Of a DNA stretch of 64,000 bases, positions 11,101 to 19,491 are shown in pieces (position 1 is the first letter of the stretch; each line of letters starts with the position of its first letter). The notes beneath the pieces were generated by a model. That model made no database searches and was not told the origin of the DNA. It saw nothing but the letters and a program-made list of their open reading frames with translations. The translations under genes were made by a program, and so were the position numbers. Location of the stretch: positions 1 through 64,000 of the forward strand of contig PJFC01000005.1 of assembly GCA_003574885.1 (NCBI GenBank), given 5' to 3'. Origin of the DNA: Geobacter sp. Its GTDB lineage: Bacteria; Desulfobacterota; Desulfuromonadia; Geobacterales; Geobacteraceae.

Positions 11101-13365
11101 GTGACCCTCACGGCTCCGACGGAAACATTCCCCGGGAGTGCCGTGCTGTTCAAGTCCAAGACCACCGAGAACGATGCCGTCAACCCGAGCTTCGGGGTCT
11201 ATTCGGCGGCGATCACCAACTCCACTAAGATTTGCGAGGTCTGCCACTCACAGACCTGGTATCACAAGCAGAACATGGCCGCAGTAGTCAGCCACGAGAA
11301 TCAGGCGAAAGAAGTGGACTGCATCTCCTGTCATAAGCACAACCAAGGGTTCAAGGCCATCGGTGGCTGCACCATCTGTCATAAATTCGTTCAGCGTGGC
11401 GACAGGACTGCCGTCATGAGCCAGTTCAGCAGCGGGAACTCCCACCACCTCCAGGGAGGCACCGTTACTGATCAGCAGTGCTACCAGTGCCACTGGGAAG
11501 CGAACAGCGATGGTACCGTCAACGTCAAATACCATGGTGGTTCCCTCAAGACCGGCTCAACCGTGGACCTTGTCGTTTACCAGGCGGGTGCGCGTCCTAC
11601 GAGCGTGAGTGCTGCCACTTTTATATCCTACAGCGCCGCAGGTACCCGACATGACATGGACAAGCTGAACAACGTCTGCCTCGGCTGCCACAGTTCGGCC
11701 AGCGACACCGCAACACCCTTCGGCGACGGCAAGACACCCAAGCAGTATGCATGGGACGGCAGAAGCGTCGACGAACGCTACAGCCAGACGGGCACCACGC
11801 CCTGGGGTAAAATGAGCGGCAACAATACAACCCCCAAAGCCAGCGTGACGAAGGCGTTTTCCGCCCACGGCAATGCCGCCAGCAACCAGCAGGGCTTTGC
11901 CCACAACACCCTCGATGCAGCCACGGAGGCGTGGACGAACAGCACCGGTACGGGTAAGGTCCTCTGCTACGATTGCCATAACTCCCACGGTTCCAAGGTG
12001 GCCGGCGTAACCAGCAGCTACTCCAGCGCCACGGGCCGGAAGCATGGCGCTATTCTGAAGGACACGACGGCCGGCCAGGCAGGATATTCTGTCACCTACA
12101 AACCGGCAGCGGGCGGTTCAACCGCAGACAAAAACGTCTACAATCCGGGAGCGGGACTCTGCTTCGATTGTCACCAGACCGCCAGTGCGGGAACGACACC
12201 ATGGGGGTACGGCACCTACGGCGCCTCCAAGGCCATCCTCGGCTACTGGGATACCCCTTATTTCGGTGCGGCTGGTGGCACCTTCCCGTCTACCCAGCGC
12301 TACACCTATAAGGCGGGGACTGCCAATGCCAAGAACGCCAATGCTGGCGGTCACTTCGGTGCATCTACGACCCTCGACAATCCTCCCGACGCCGCCCACC
12401 AGATCGGTGGCCTCTGTACGCCCTGCCACGATCCCCACGGCGTCACCAAGAATACGACGCTGGTCAGCGACCAGAATTACGCGGTGCCGCTGTTGAAGGG
12501 GACCTGGGTCACTTCCTTCTACCAGGAGGACCGGGCACCTGAAGCCACCAATGAAAAGCGGGGTGGTGGCAGCAAGCAGGCAATCCTGTACGGTGGCAGT
12601 ACCCCGGCCTACCGTATCGACCAGAACACCCTGCAGGCCAACAAGGCCTCGGTAGCCCAGAACTCGACAGACACCAACCTTGCCTGGACATGGGGCACCA
12701 CCGGGACTTCGCTCAATACCCTGACCGACGCCCAGTTTGCCGGGCTCTGCACCAACTGTCACTCCAAGGCGAATCTCGCTCCCAAGGCGGGGCAGAATGT
12801 GGTGCCTGACGCCTGGAAATCGCCGTCGAGGATTCACGGCACCGTTGAAGGGTGGGCGACCACGAATGCCACTGAAGACAAGAACGCCAGCAATGCAGTC
12901 CATGCGTTTACCTGCTCCAAGTGCCACACGCCGCACAACTACCGTCTGCCGAGGCTGATGGTGACCAACTGTCTCGACTTCAACCATCGTGGGAAGGTTC
13001 CTTCCGGCGGGACCGTTGCCGCTACGAGAGGCAATAATACCACCAATCCTTCCACCAACAGCGGGAACATGATGTCCAGCGCCAACAGCACCGGTAGCGG
13101 TGCCGGACGTTTCCCCGGTGGCGGTGCACGGTACAATGGTACCAGGGGGATTGGTTCCAACAACAGCAGCGCCCATTACCCCGGCCCCTGGTTCTTCGGT
13201 ACGGTGTCGGATACCAATAGCACAACTCCGCCTACGATTCCGCCCACGGAGACATCACCGCTTTCGTACACGACGTATTGTCACGATACTTCCAAAGCCG
13301 GACGCAGCGGGGACACCCCCACCTATCCTGCCAGCCAGCGCTGGAACAGCAAAACTCCTTGGTAA
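8167..13365 (+). CDS. Multidomain extracellular 11-heme cytochrome, copy A
   Basis: A 1,732-residue protein. The ATG at 8167 follows a GAGGTGAGG ribosome site. The N-terminus, with KKIRGMNLWVKVGL before a hydrophobic stretch, is an unusual uncleaved-looking signal or anchor, shared with the gene at 42617. Residues about 40-440 are beta-rich domains without heme motifs, about 500-700 look fibronectin-III-like, and about 710-800 form an IPT/TIG domain (TPNSGMQGTTNLNVSITGTNF). A beta-sandwich with the HTTQSDS motif follows. Hemes lie in the last 770 residues: 11 CXXCH motifs (CTTCH, CEVCH, CISCH, CTICH, CYQCH, CLGCH, CYDCH, CFDCH, CTPCH, CTNCH, CSKCH). Residues about 1006-1448 are identical to the paralogue at 42617. 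The adhesive modules suggest a surface-displayed redox protein. A 20-residue peptide gene follows 88 bases downstream. Confidence 0.9.
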   Translation: MGRVIAKKIRGMNLWVKVGLVTTLTLLVSTFMYQGWYKPNVSVAAVTGATFPGTGASVTGTGTQAWTTPGNITADDTAYATAGLATSETSNYVQGTNYGFSIPAGATILGIEVSVMRMSSSNAGGNSINDTVIQLIKGGTRTGDNKAVVTDWPITMTAANYGGTADMWGTTWTPADINASNFGVALACVNQSTGATRTASVDYITVTVTYCDDLTPSTINIPASQTANGNPYDASGLKTATGNVGSFEYKASRIQPAGTFTYDFSTGAGTDKWAYQENNTLTTVPPATRTTVNTALTAANYTSIGTDNSTNYVNTATFSDANAIRMDINITQDPTTIDSMVVTFNGTGENTLTIRPYIWNYTTSAWQQFPTTMTINTTDTTATSTYNPAGDFTDFVSGGQITILVTDTTTANLNWNVDYLKVDVNVAQSEIVCTNWTSSASIPATTAGGSLCGDYTNGGTYVLDVRGTDPDCGTVVTTTPANFTWNSTTAPTLTSPTATSIADTTATLGANVTSDGGAAITARGTVWDTAAAPTVNQLATSGTTGVFTQARTGLPAGTKVYYRGYATNSAGTSYSPDGSFYTEPSTQASGLTFTGVGPTGMTVNWTRGSGDGVIVLMKASSAVNSNPVDGTYTGYTANTAFGSGTQLGTGNYVVYKGTGTSVAVTGLSAGTTYYVAVYEYAGTVNTAGVDQGTNYLLSPVTGSQVAVVPPPPTVTTPITPNSGMQGTTNLNVSITGTNFVSGCTANFGGGGITVNSTTWNSATSVTANIDIAVGATLGARNITVTNPDAQAGTGTGLFTVNAGTCTANAPTVTLSADASVTKGQQTAYALSVTNNDNAFCGSTTFTIAIGSETGNTASFVLPSVLGSTSTGALAAGATYNTTLTVKSQAAATVGHTLTSQVNVSAAGHTTQSDSAITTVVSSWTQNALLHNSTNATNPSKGTPYWNANGGWGLPGTKYGAFDCTTCHIPGSTNISRIKVTLTAPTETFPGSAVLFKSKTTENDAVNPSFGVYSAAITNSTKICEVCHSQTWYHKQNMAAVVSHENQAKEVDCISCHKHNQGFKAIGGCTICHKFVQRGDRTAVMSQFSSGNSHHLQGGTVTDQQCYQCHWEANSDGTVNVKYHGGSLKTGSTVDLVVYQAGARPTSVSAATFISYSAAGTRHDMDKLNNVCLGCHSSASDTATPFGDGKTPKQYAWDGRSVDERYSQTGTTPWGKMSGNNTTPKASVTKAFSAHGNAASNQQGFAHNTLDAATEAWTNSTGTGKVLCYDCHNSHGSKVAGVTSSYSSATGRKHGAILKDTTAGQAGYSVTYKPAAGGSTADKNVYNPGAGLCFDCHQTASAGTTPWGYGTYGASKAILGYWDTPYFGAAGGTFPSTQRYTYKAGTANAKNANAGGHFGASTTLDNPPDAAHQIGGLCTPCHDPHGVTKNTTLVSDQNYAVPLLKGTWVTSFYQEDRAPEATNEKRGGGSKQAILYGGSTPAYRIDQNTLQANKASVAQNSTDTNLAWTWGTTGTSLNTLTDAQFAGLCTNCHSKANLAPKAGQNVVPDAWKSPSRIHGTVEGWATTNATEDKNASNAVHAFTCSKCHTPHNYRLPRLMVTNCLDFNHRGKVPSGGTVAATRGNNTTNPSTNSGNMMSSANSTGSGAGRFPGGGARYNGTRGIGSNNSSAHYPGPWFFGTVSDTNSTTPPTIPPTETSPLSYTTYCHDTSKAGRSGDTPTYPASQRWNSKTPW
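11185..12512 (+). repeat. 1,328-bp apparently perfect direct repeat, copy A
   Basis: This stretch matches 45161-46488 at a constant offset of 33,976 bases. I saw no difference in the lines I compared, and the translations of both strands agree. Differences start at once outside it: GATGCCGTCAAC against GACGCTACCAAT on the left, and ACTTCCTTC against ACCTCGTTC on the right. It covers eight of the eleven heme motifs. The sharp edges inside a coding region are typical of gene conversion or very recent recombination. Confidence 0.9.
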
Positions 13366-13400
13366 CGGAGAGGTAAAAATAAGAATTGGCCAGCGCGCAA

Positions 13401-13453
13401 TTGTGGAGTCAGAACCTGCACGTAAATATTCAGTGCGGAAAGGAGATGAACCG
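13401..13453 (+). promoter_or_regulatory. Conserved leader before the VHPC peptide, copy A
   Basis: The bases just before the peptide start resemble those before the second copy (47361-47413). Both contain GTGGAGTCAGAACC, a short GCAC...GTGC stem with an A-rich loop, then GTGCGGAAAGGAGAT and AACCG before the ATG. Much of this block is ribosome site and spacer. The GTGGAGTCAGAACC part and the stem have no obvious translational role and may be a regulatory RNA structure, or simply a trace of duplication. Confidence 0.4.
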
Positions 13454-13516
13454 ATGAAAAAGCAAACCTATACGAAACCGAAGGTGGTCGGCTCAGCAAA
13501 CGTTCATCCTTGCTAA
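13454..13516 (+). CDS. 20-residue YxxP...VHPC peptide, candidate RiPP precursor (copy A)
   Basis: Encodes MKKQTYTKPKVVGSANVHPC behind AAAGGAGAT with eight bases of spacing, and is followed by a strong terminator. The copy at 47414 encodes the identical peptide although seven codons differ, all by silent third-position changes, which is strong evidence that it is translated and selected. A relative at 28764 keeps Y..P.(I/V)V.(A).(V)VHPC. The YTKPKV part resembles the YxxPxL leader motif bound by PqqD-like RRE domains in lasso-peptide systems. The single Cys is the last residue, next to His-Pro. I infer a ribosomal precursor modified by the PqqD/radical SAM/SPASM genes at 36108-38344. It could instead be a small structural or metal-binding companion of the cytochrome upstream. 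Confidence 0.7.
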   Translation: MKKQTYTKPKVVGSANVHPC

Positions 13517-13528
13517 GCCAAGATGTAT

Positions 13529-13566
13529 GGAGGTGAGGCAGTTGTATGTGCCTCACCTCCTTTTTT
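13529..13566 (+). terminator. Intrinsic terminator after peptide copy A
   Basis: A 12-bp perfect stem, GGAGGTGAGGCA with TGCCTCACCTCC, has an 8-base loop and is followed directly by TTTTTT. It starts 12 bases after the peptide stop codon and ends the cytochrome-peptide unit. Confidence 0.92.
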
Positions 13567-13740
13567 ACGACTTTTCACATTCTGATTCCTCCGCAGAACG
13601 CCATGCAAATCCTTCCTGAACCAATGACCTCTCTGACTTGCAGTGACAGCGATTGAAGTACTAACAGTTCGAACATTGTTGCCTTGTCGGGATACTATCG
13701 ATACTTCATGTTGACAGGCTGATGATGGGGTGGTGCGTAA

Positions 13741-15327
13741 GTGCCCAAGTTTAACAAACAACTGATAGTTACATTGTTGCTGGCTCTGTTCTTGACTCAG
13801 TCCTGCATAAGCCTTACCTCAAAATCCGCTACATTCGACGAAGTGCAGTATTTCGGCATCGGCAAATATATAATGCAGCACCAGAAATGGGATGTGATGG
13901 GGGCCATTCTCCATCCTCCGCTGACCTACTACCTGGGGAGTTTGCCACTTCTGTTCGCAAAGGAGGACCCGCAACTCTGGGAATATGGGGACGTCAAACG
14001 GGACCTGGATTTTCTCGGGGCACCGGACATATATCGAGGGCAGGAACTGCTCTCGCTCCCCGAAAACAAGGATGACCGCCTACTTATCTCGTCGAGGCTT
14101 CTAACCGCTCTAGTCAGCCTGCTGCTCGGTTATTATGTGTACCGTTTCAGCAGGGAACTGTTCGGTGAAGCCAGCGGCGTTCTCTCGCTGTTCTTTTTCT
14201 CCTTCTGCCCGAACATGCTGGCATTTTCCGGAATAAGCGTTCCGGACATGCCGCTGACAGTTTTCTCCTTTATTTCGATTTATTATCTGTGGTTAAGTCT
14301 GAAGCGCGATGCAAGGAAGTATACGATGCTGGCAGGCCTGTTTCTTGGGCTTGCCCTGCTTTGCAAGTTTACGGCACTCCTGCTCCTCCCCCTCGACGTG
14401 TGCATCTTTACCCTGTTCATGCTGAAGGAGAAGAGAAACGTTGCCGCAAAGGGGACAACGGTCCTCTGCATTGCGGTCCTGCTGCTGTTTGGCGGATACA
14501 GTTTCAATATGACCCCATTTGTCCAGGGGAACTTGTACCGGTTGAGCCAGGCCGAAACCGGACAGTCGACATTCCTGATGGGGCAGTATTCTGTCCATGG
14601 CTGGTGGTACTACTATCCGCTGGCGTTCCTGATGAAGACACCGATCTCCTTGCTGACAGTTTTCTCCCTGGCGCTGGCACTCCTCTGCAAAAGCTGGAAG
14701 GATAACTGGCAGGCCCTTCTCTTTCTGCTCGCTCCGGTAGTTGCCATCATGTTCTTCTTCTGCGCAGCTCCCTATTCCATTGCTCTCCGCTACATACTGC
14801 CGATCTATCCATTTATTTTCGTCATCGCCGGCAGTCTCGCCAGGCAAGGAAAGAGGATCAGATACTTCACCGGCCTTATGGCAGTCTGGTACGTGGGGGC
14901 ATCACTCTACGTGGCACCCCACTATCTTGCCTATTTCAACGAAGCGGTTGGCGGCCCCGGAAATGGTTATAAATATCTGGTGGACGGCAATCTGGACTGG
15001 GGGCAGGATTTGAAGGGACTGAAAAAGTTTATGGACAAGAACGGCATCAAGCGGATCAGTCTCAGCTATTTTGGAGCAGATTCGCCGCAACGCTATGGTA
15101 TCGAGTATGATTGGCTTCCCAGTCATTATCTTCTCAATCCTGCGAAGGAGAGACCCGTTCAGATTCATTCCGACCAGCTACTTGCAATCAGCGCGACGAA
15201 TCTTCAAGGTCTTTACCTGGACGATCGAAACCAGTTCAAGTGGCTGTTGCAGTCCCAGCCGATTGCCAAGATAGGTTACAGCATTTTTGTCTACGACTTG
15301 GGCGGACGTGGAAAATACACGAATTAG
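13741..15327 (+). CDS. GT39/PMT-type membrane glycosyltransferase
   Basis: A 528-residue polytopic membrane protein. A GTG start at 13741 gives an N-terminal hydrophobic segment; the ribosome site is weak and the exact start uncertain. The first loop carries TFDEVQYFGIGKYI, the acidic DE motif of GT-C transferases such as ArnT and protein O-mannosyltransferases, which use polyprenyl-phosphate sugars. About ten hydrophobic segments follow, and the C-terminal soluble part contains LVDGNLDWGQDLKGLKKF, common in bacterial GT39-like proteins. It opens the glycosylation-type cluster and is followed by a convergent epimerase gene. Likely role: transfer of a lipid-linked sugar to an extracytoplasmic acceptor; donor and acceptor are unknown. 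Confidence 0.75.
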   Translation: MPKFNKQLIVTLLLALFLTQSCISLTSKSATFDEVQYFGIGKYIMQHQKWDVMGAILHPPLTYYLGSLPLLFAKEDPQLWEYGDVKRDLDFLGAPDIYRGQELLSLPENKDDRLLISSRLLTALVSLLLGYYVYRFSRELFGEASGVLSLFFFSFCPNMLAFSGISVPDMPLTVFSFISIYYLWLSLKRDARKYTMLAGLFLGLALLCKFTALLLLPLDVCIFTLFMLKEKRNVAAKGTTVLCIAVLLLFGGYSFNMTPFVQGNLYRLSQAETGQSTFLMGQYSVHGWWYYYPLAFLMKTPISLLTVFSLALALLCKSWKDNWQALLFLLAPVVAIMFFFCAAPYSIALRYILPIYPFIFVIAGSLARQGKRIRYFTGLMAVWYVGASLYVAPHYLAYFNEAVGGPGNGYKYLVDGNLDWGQDLKGLKKFMDKNGIKRISLSYFGADSPQRYGIEYDWLPSHYLLNPAKERPVQIHSDQLLAISATNLQGLYLDDRNQFKWLLQSQPIAKIGYSIFVYDLGGRGKYTN

Positions 15328-15377
15328 GTATGCGGGGGGGTAACTTCTGCAAACAGGTTCGTCTGGAGAAATAGGTG

Positions 15378-16433
15378 CTAGCTGTGAAGTCGCAGTTGCC
15401 ACGAAAGAACCAGATCTTCGATGATCGACGACAGTGATCTGGTGATGTCCCATCGGGGGTAATGGGTCTTAATTCTGGTCAGGTTACTGTAATAGCAGAC
15501 GTGGTCGCCCGTACGATTCTGTTCAACATAACGGTAAAGCGATTTCTTACCGCTTATCGCTTCAACCAGGGTGAACGCTTCCAGGATGGAGCAGGAGTTG
15601 GCTTTTCCTCCGCCCAGATTATAAACTTCGCCGCTGCGAGGAAGTTGATAAAAAGCATAAATAAATCGTGCCACATCCTCGGAGTGGATGTTGTCCCGGA
15701 CCTGTTTCCCCTTGTAGCCGAAAACGACATATTCGCGCTGCTCAAGATTGCACTTGACCAGGTAACTGAGGAAGCCATGGAGTTCGACACCTGCGTGGTT
15801 CGGTCCGGTCAGGCACCCGCCCCTCAGGCAACAGGTGGGCATCCCGTAATAGCGACCGTATTCCTGTACGAGGATATCTGCCGCCACCTTTGAGGCTCCG
15901 AAAGGCGTGTGCAGTGACTGGTCAATTGAACAACTTTCGGAGATGCCATGGGCATAGGTCGGGTCGGCAAACTCCCAGCGCGTTTCCTGTTCCTTTAGCG
16001 TAATCTTGTTGGGGAGATCCCCGTAGACCTTGTTGGTGGACATGTGAATAAATGGCGCGTCGGGGCAGTGCTGACGGGCAGCTTCCAGCAGGTTCAGGGT
16101 GCCGACAGCGTTGGTGTCGAAATCGTCGAAGGGGATGTCCGCTGAGCGGTCATGGGACGGCTGTGCTGCGGCATGGATGATGGCGGAGGGGCGCAATTCT
16201 CTGACCAGCACCAGCATGTCCTGGCGATTCCGGATGTCTCTCTCGTGGTGACGGAAGTTCGGAAAGCTGGCAATCAGCTGTTGCTGGCACCAGCGGGTAT
16301 CTCCCGGTGGGCCAAAGAATACCGCCCGCTGGTTGTTCTCGATACCGTGAACGGCAAAACCCCGCTGGTGAAAAAAAGCAACTACGGCAGAGCCTATCAG
16401 TCCCGATGATCCGGTAACAAGAATTGATTTCAT
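15378..16433 (-). CDS. NAD-dependent epimerase/dehydratase, CDP-paratose 2-epimerase-like
   Basis: A 351-residue extended short-chain dehydrogenase. The N-terminal TGSSGLIGS matches the TGxxGxxG NAD-binding loop, and [11 protein letters not shown] and [12 protein letters not shown] are typical of nucleotide-sugar epimerases. The run [15 protein letters not shown] with [12 protein letters not shown] resembles CDP-tyvelose/paratose epimerase-like proteins. The position of the catalytic Tyr in YxxxK reads FGASK here, so the Tyr is replaced by Phe while Lys is kept. This is a real deviation from the classical active site. It probably makes a nucleotide sugar for the neighbouring transferases and is divergently transcribed from the GT2 gene. 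Exact substrate unknown. Confidence 0.8.
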   Translation of the reverse strand: MKSILVTGSSGLIGSAVVAFFHQRGFAVHGIENNQRAVFFGPPGDTRWCQQQLIASFPNFRHHERDIRNRQDMLVLVRELRPSAIIHAAAQPSHDRSADIPFDDFDTNAVGTLNLLEAARQHCPDAPFIHMSTNKVYGDLPNKITLKEQETRWEFADPTYAHGISESCSIDQSLHTPFGASKVAADILVQEYGRYYGMPTCCLRGGCLTGPNHAGVELHGFLSYLVKCNLEQREYVVFGYKGKQVRDNIHSEDVARFIYAFYQLPRSGEVYNLGGGKANSCSILEAFTLVEAISGKKSLYRYVEQNRTGDHVCYYSNLTRIKTHYPRWDITRSLSSIIEDLVLSWQLRLHS

Positions 16434-16572
16434 GGGTTGTTGCTCGCTAGGATTCGAATGTGCGTCAAATTCCGGGATCGAACGTCTCGGAAACAGTTCA
16501 AGTACTATGGGTTATACCATTATTGCCGATAGATTGCCATACAGAGTCGAGTGACAAGGACCCAGGAGAGGC

Positions 16573-17799
16573 ATGCCGTCAAGACCGTCAAGAAATTTCC
16601 GCAACCTGCTGTTGTCAACCATTCCTCCGGGATCAGTAATACTCTATTTGGGGAATGACGGCATGGAAGTGCTATCAGCCCTGAAGCCGTCCTATGGTCT
16701 TATCCTGTATTATTCGACAGAGGCACCGACTGGGCTTGCAGACCCCCATCTCCACTTTTCAGGGGACACAATTGCCAGCGTACATACCGATGTTACCTTC
16801 GATTATGTCATTATGGACGACATCCTACCCTATATCGACGACGTGTATCTGACATTCCGTAGGGTTCGAGAGCTTTGTCACGATGACAGCAGGCTGATAA
16901 TGTCCGAGGTCAAGAGTCTGACCTTGCTGCGCCGACTGACGACTATCTTTGTCAGGCCAGGAAAAAAAGTAAAAAACTGGATTCCCGGACCTTTGATGGA
17001 AACCCTTCTCTATCTGTCGGACTTTTCTCCAAGACCAGGGGTTGATTCCTGCATTATTGCCGATGCCCTGGAGGTGAAGAAGAAACGGGAATACAGCTAT
17101 TCCATTATGATCCCCTGCTATAACGAAGAGGGGAACATTGCCCGTTGCATCGACAGGATTCCCGACCTGCAACGGGACTACGAAATCATCGTGGTCAATG
17201 ATGGTTCTCATGACCAGACTGCTCAGGTCGTCAAGGAGTTGATGAAGACCAACAAGAGGCTGCAACTGATTGACTACAAGGAAAACCGCGGGAAAGGCTA
17301 TGCAACCCGGCGTGGCTTGAGCGCTGCGACAAAGGATGTCCTCATGATCCTTGATGCCGATATGACCGTGCAACCCGAGGACCTGCCATTGTTCATGCAC
17401 CCGTTTGAATCGCGGCACGCGGAATTTGTCAACGGTACGCGCATGGTGTATCCATTGGATGACAAGGCTATGGGTCCCGTTCACATGTTCGGCAACAAGG
17501 TCTTTTCACTCATTTTTTCCTATCTGCTCAACCAGAAGGTCACAGATACCCTATGTGGCACTAAGTGTATGTTCCGCAGGGACTTTCAGCGGATAACCAT
17601 GAAAGATGGTGCCTGGCCTGATTTTGACCTGCTGTTTGGTGCCTCGCTCCTGAACCTGAAGATCGTAGAAGTCCCGATCTGTTATCAGCCCCGCGTTTCT
17701 GGTGAGTCGAAAATGAAAACGGTCAAGCACGGTTTCATGTTGCTGAAAGCAGCCTTCCGAGGCTTTTTGAAGCTGAAACTGCATCTCCGCATGGGATAA
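16573..17799 (+). CDS. Polyprenyl-phosphate mannosyltransferase-like GT2 with methyltransferase-like N-terminus
   Basis: 408 residues, ATG at 16573 after AGGAG. Residues about 1-165 look like a degenerate class I methyltransferase fold (ILYLGNDGMEVLSALKP, then FDYVIMDDILPYIDD), but no intact SAM-binding motif is obvious. Residues about 175-400 are a clear GT2 domain: IMIPCYNEEGNI, IIVVNDGSHDQT, the nucleotide-sugar-binding LDADM (a DxD-like motif) and DTLCGTKCMFRR. The pattern is that of dolichyl/undecaprenyl-phosphate mannose or glucose synthases, which would load the lipid carrier used by the GT-C proteins around it. No C-terminal membrane domain is present. The GT2 call is firm; the sugar is inferred. 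Confidence 0.82.
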   Translation: MPSRPSRNFRNLLLSTIPPGSVILYLGNDGMEVLSALKPSYGLILYYSTEAPTGLADPHLHFSGDTIASVHTDVTFDYVIMDDILPYIDDVYLTFRRVRELCHDDSRLIMSEVKSLTLLRRLTTIFVRPGKKVKNWIPGPLMETLLYLSDFSPRPGVDSCIIADALEVKKKREYSYSIMIPCYNEEGNIARCIDRIPDLQRDYEIIVVNDGSHDQTAQVVKELMKTNKRLQLIDYKENRGKGYATRRGLSAATKDVLMILDADMTVQPEDLPLFMHPFESRHAEFVNGTRMVYPLDDKAMGPVHMFGNKVFSLIFSYLLNQKVTDTLCGTKCMFRRDFQRITMKDGAWPDFDLLFGASLLNLKIVEVPICYQPRVSGESKMKTVKHGFMLLKAAFRGFLKLKLHLRMG

Positions 17800-17819
17800 T
17801 TGCACGCTATTTTTGTACC

Positions 17820-19385
17820 ATGGGCGAGCCCGCTCGTGGTACTGTCGCTTCTATGGCTCTTCCTGATCATCTGTCGGTTAACAGTATGTCGAATACAGTG
17901 AATGAAATGCAGTCTGCGGATATTCAGTCGGGTAACCGATTGACCACGCCGGCATGGATTCTCCTTTTTCTTGCCGTGGTAAGTGTCCTTCAGTGGTATA
18001 TCCCCCAACCTGTGGATGACGATACAGCCTATCATTTTGCCGTCGGGCAATTGATCGGAAAATATGGCATTCTCCACAGTTTCCCCTGGACCCCTTTCAG
18101 CTGGCAGTTCGATAATTACGCCGACAAAGAATTCCTTTTTCATCTGCTCTTCGTCCCCCTTGGCGGACTAGGGTTCGTCACGGCGTCGCGGGTTGTGGGT
18201 GTCGTTGCTGGAACATTGATACTGTCCACCCTCTACCTTGTTCTGCGGTCGGAAAAAGTCGTGATGGCGGGGGTATGGGCACTGATTCCCCTGGGGGCAA
18301 GCGCTTTTGTCTACCGTTTTGCCATGGTCAGACCCCATCTGCTGTCCATTGCCCTGGCGCTGATTCTACTGTGGGCGTGCGCCCGGGGGCGGATGTACAT
18401 CCTTGCGTGTGTTGCGGTTATCTACCCGCTGGCCTATGTGGCATTCTGGCAGATACCGCTTATACTCCTAGTCGCCACGGAATCGTCGCGGTACCTCGCC
18501 GACGAACGGCTGCGCTGGAAACCCGCCGTCACGCTTCTGGCGGGGATCGTTGTCGGTGTGCTCCTCCATCCCAATACCACCAATCTCCTCGGGATAAACT
18601 GGATCCACATGACCGATATCCTGTTCCGCAATGCCTGGGGGGGGAAGGTCGAGTTCAATTTAGGCACCGAATTCGATCCCTTTCCGATGAGTGGCTGGTG
18701 TTACTATCTGCTGGTTGTCCTGTTCATGGCCATGACGGCGCTGGTGCTTTCCTGGCGGGATCGGCGGCAGAATTCTTTCCCGCTTGCCTGTGCCATTGCT
18801 ACGGTGTTTTTCGGCGTCCTTACCCTGAAGAGTGGCCGGTTTCTGGAATATTTCGTCCCCTGTACGGTTCTCAGCCTGGCTGTAGCAACCCGGCCCATGG
18901 GAACGAAACTGATTGCCCCCGTGCTCCTCGGCGTCTCGCTGCTCTATACACTGTTACTGGGAACATATCCCTATACCGTCCTAGGGGCACTGGACGCTAA
19001 AGCTGTCTATCTGGAGCCCGCCACTGCGGAATTTTTCGCGCAGCAGATCCCGGTCGGATCGCAGGTATTCACCACCAATTGGGACTATACGGGCAACCTG
19101 ATGGTGACGCTGCCGGAAAGACGGTTCCTGGTGGCGGCGGATCCAACTCTTCTCTACAAAAAAGACCCGCAACTTTATGCCCTTTGGCATCGCCTGCCCG
19201 AGTCCGCCCCTCCCGATACGGCGGAGTTGATCCGCAGGCGGTTCAATAGCAGATTCGTCATCAGTCGAAACGACCCGAAATTCTGGCCATTTTTCGATGC
19301 ACTCACCACCGATTCCCGTGTAAAATGTCTGTTGGCCGATAAAAACTGGGTGCTTTTCGGCTTGGGGGACCCTTCTGAACAATAG
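17820..19385 (+). CDS. Polytopic membrane protein, GT-C-like, paralogue 1
   Basis: About 521 residues from the ATG at 17820, or about 499 from the ATG at 17886; no convincing ribosome site separates them. The first loop after the initial membrane segment has QPVDDDTAYHF, an acidic cluster placed as in GT-C glycosyltransferases. Then come WQFDNYADKEFLFHLLFVPLGG and roughly ten hydrophobic segments, with a soluble C-terminal tail of about 150 residues. It is clearly paralogous to the next gene. I do not recognise a named family. From context (a DPM-like GT2 just upstream) a lipid-linked-sugar transferase is plausible but unproven. Confidence 0.65.
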   Translation: MGEPARGTVASMALPDHLSVNSMSNTVNEMQSADIQSGNRLTTPAWILLFLAVVSVLQWYIPQPVDDDTAYHFAVGQLIGKYGILHSFPWTPFSWQFDNYADKEFLFHLLFVPLGGLGFVTASRVVGVVAGTLILSTLYLVLRSEKVVMAGVWALIPLGASAFVYRFAMVRPHLLSIALALILLWACARGRMYILACVAVIYPLAYVAFWQIPLILLVATESSRYLADERLRWKPAVTLLAGIVVGVLLHPNTTNLLGINWIHMTDILFRNAWGGKVEFNLGTEFDPFPMSGWCYYLLVVLFMAMTALVLSWRDRRQNSFPLACAIATVFFGVLTLKSGRFLEYFVPCTVLSLAVATRPMGTKLIAPVLLGVSLLYTLLLGTYPYTVLGALDAKAVYLEPATAEFFAQQIPVGSQVFTTNWDYTGNLMVTLPERRFLVAADPTLLYKKDPQLYALWHRLPESAPPDTAELIRRRFNSRFVISRNDPKFWPFFDALTTDSRVKCLLADKNWVLFGLGDPSEQ

Positions 19386-19491
19386 TAGATAAATGTCTCA
19401 TTCAGGCGGCATACATGATGGTGGTCATAATGACGAGAAGCTTTTTTTCTGCCCTGAAAAAGGTTATGTCTAAGGCATGTACAAGGATCCA

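Noticed and set aside
11185-12512. Insertion sequence or composite transposon as cause of the repeated 1.3 kb
   Set aside because: The repeat lies wholly inside cytochrome coding sequence, in frame in both genes, without terminal inverted repeats or transposase.
13454-13516. Lasso-peptide precursor
   Set aside because: The YxxP motif fits, but there is no asparagine-synthetase-like cyclase or B2 protease, and no Gly/Cys/Ser core start with Asp/Glu at ring position. The local machinery is radical SAM/SPASM.
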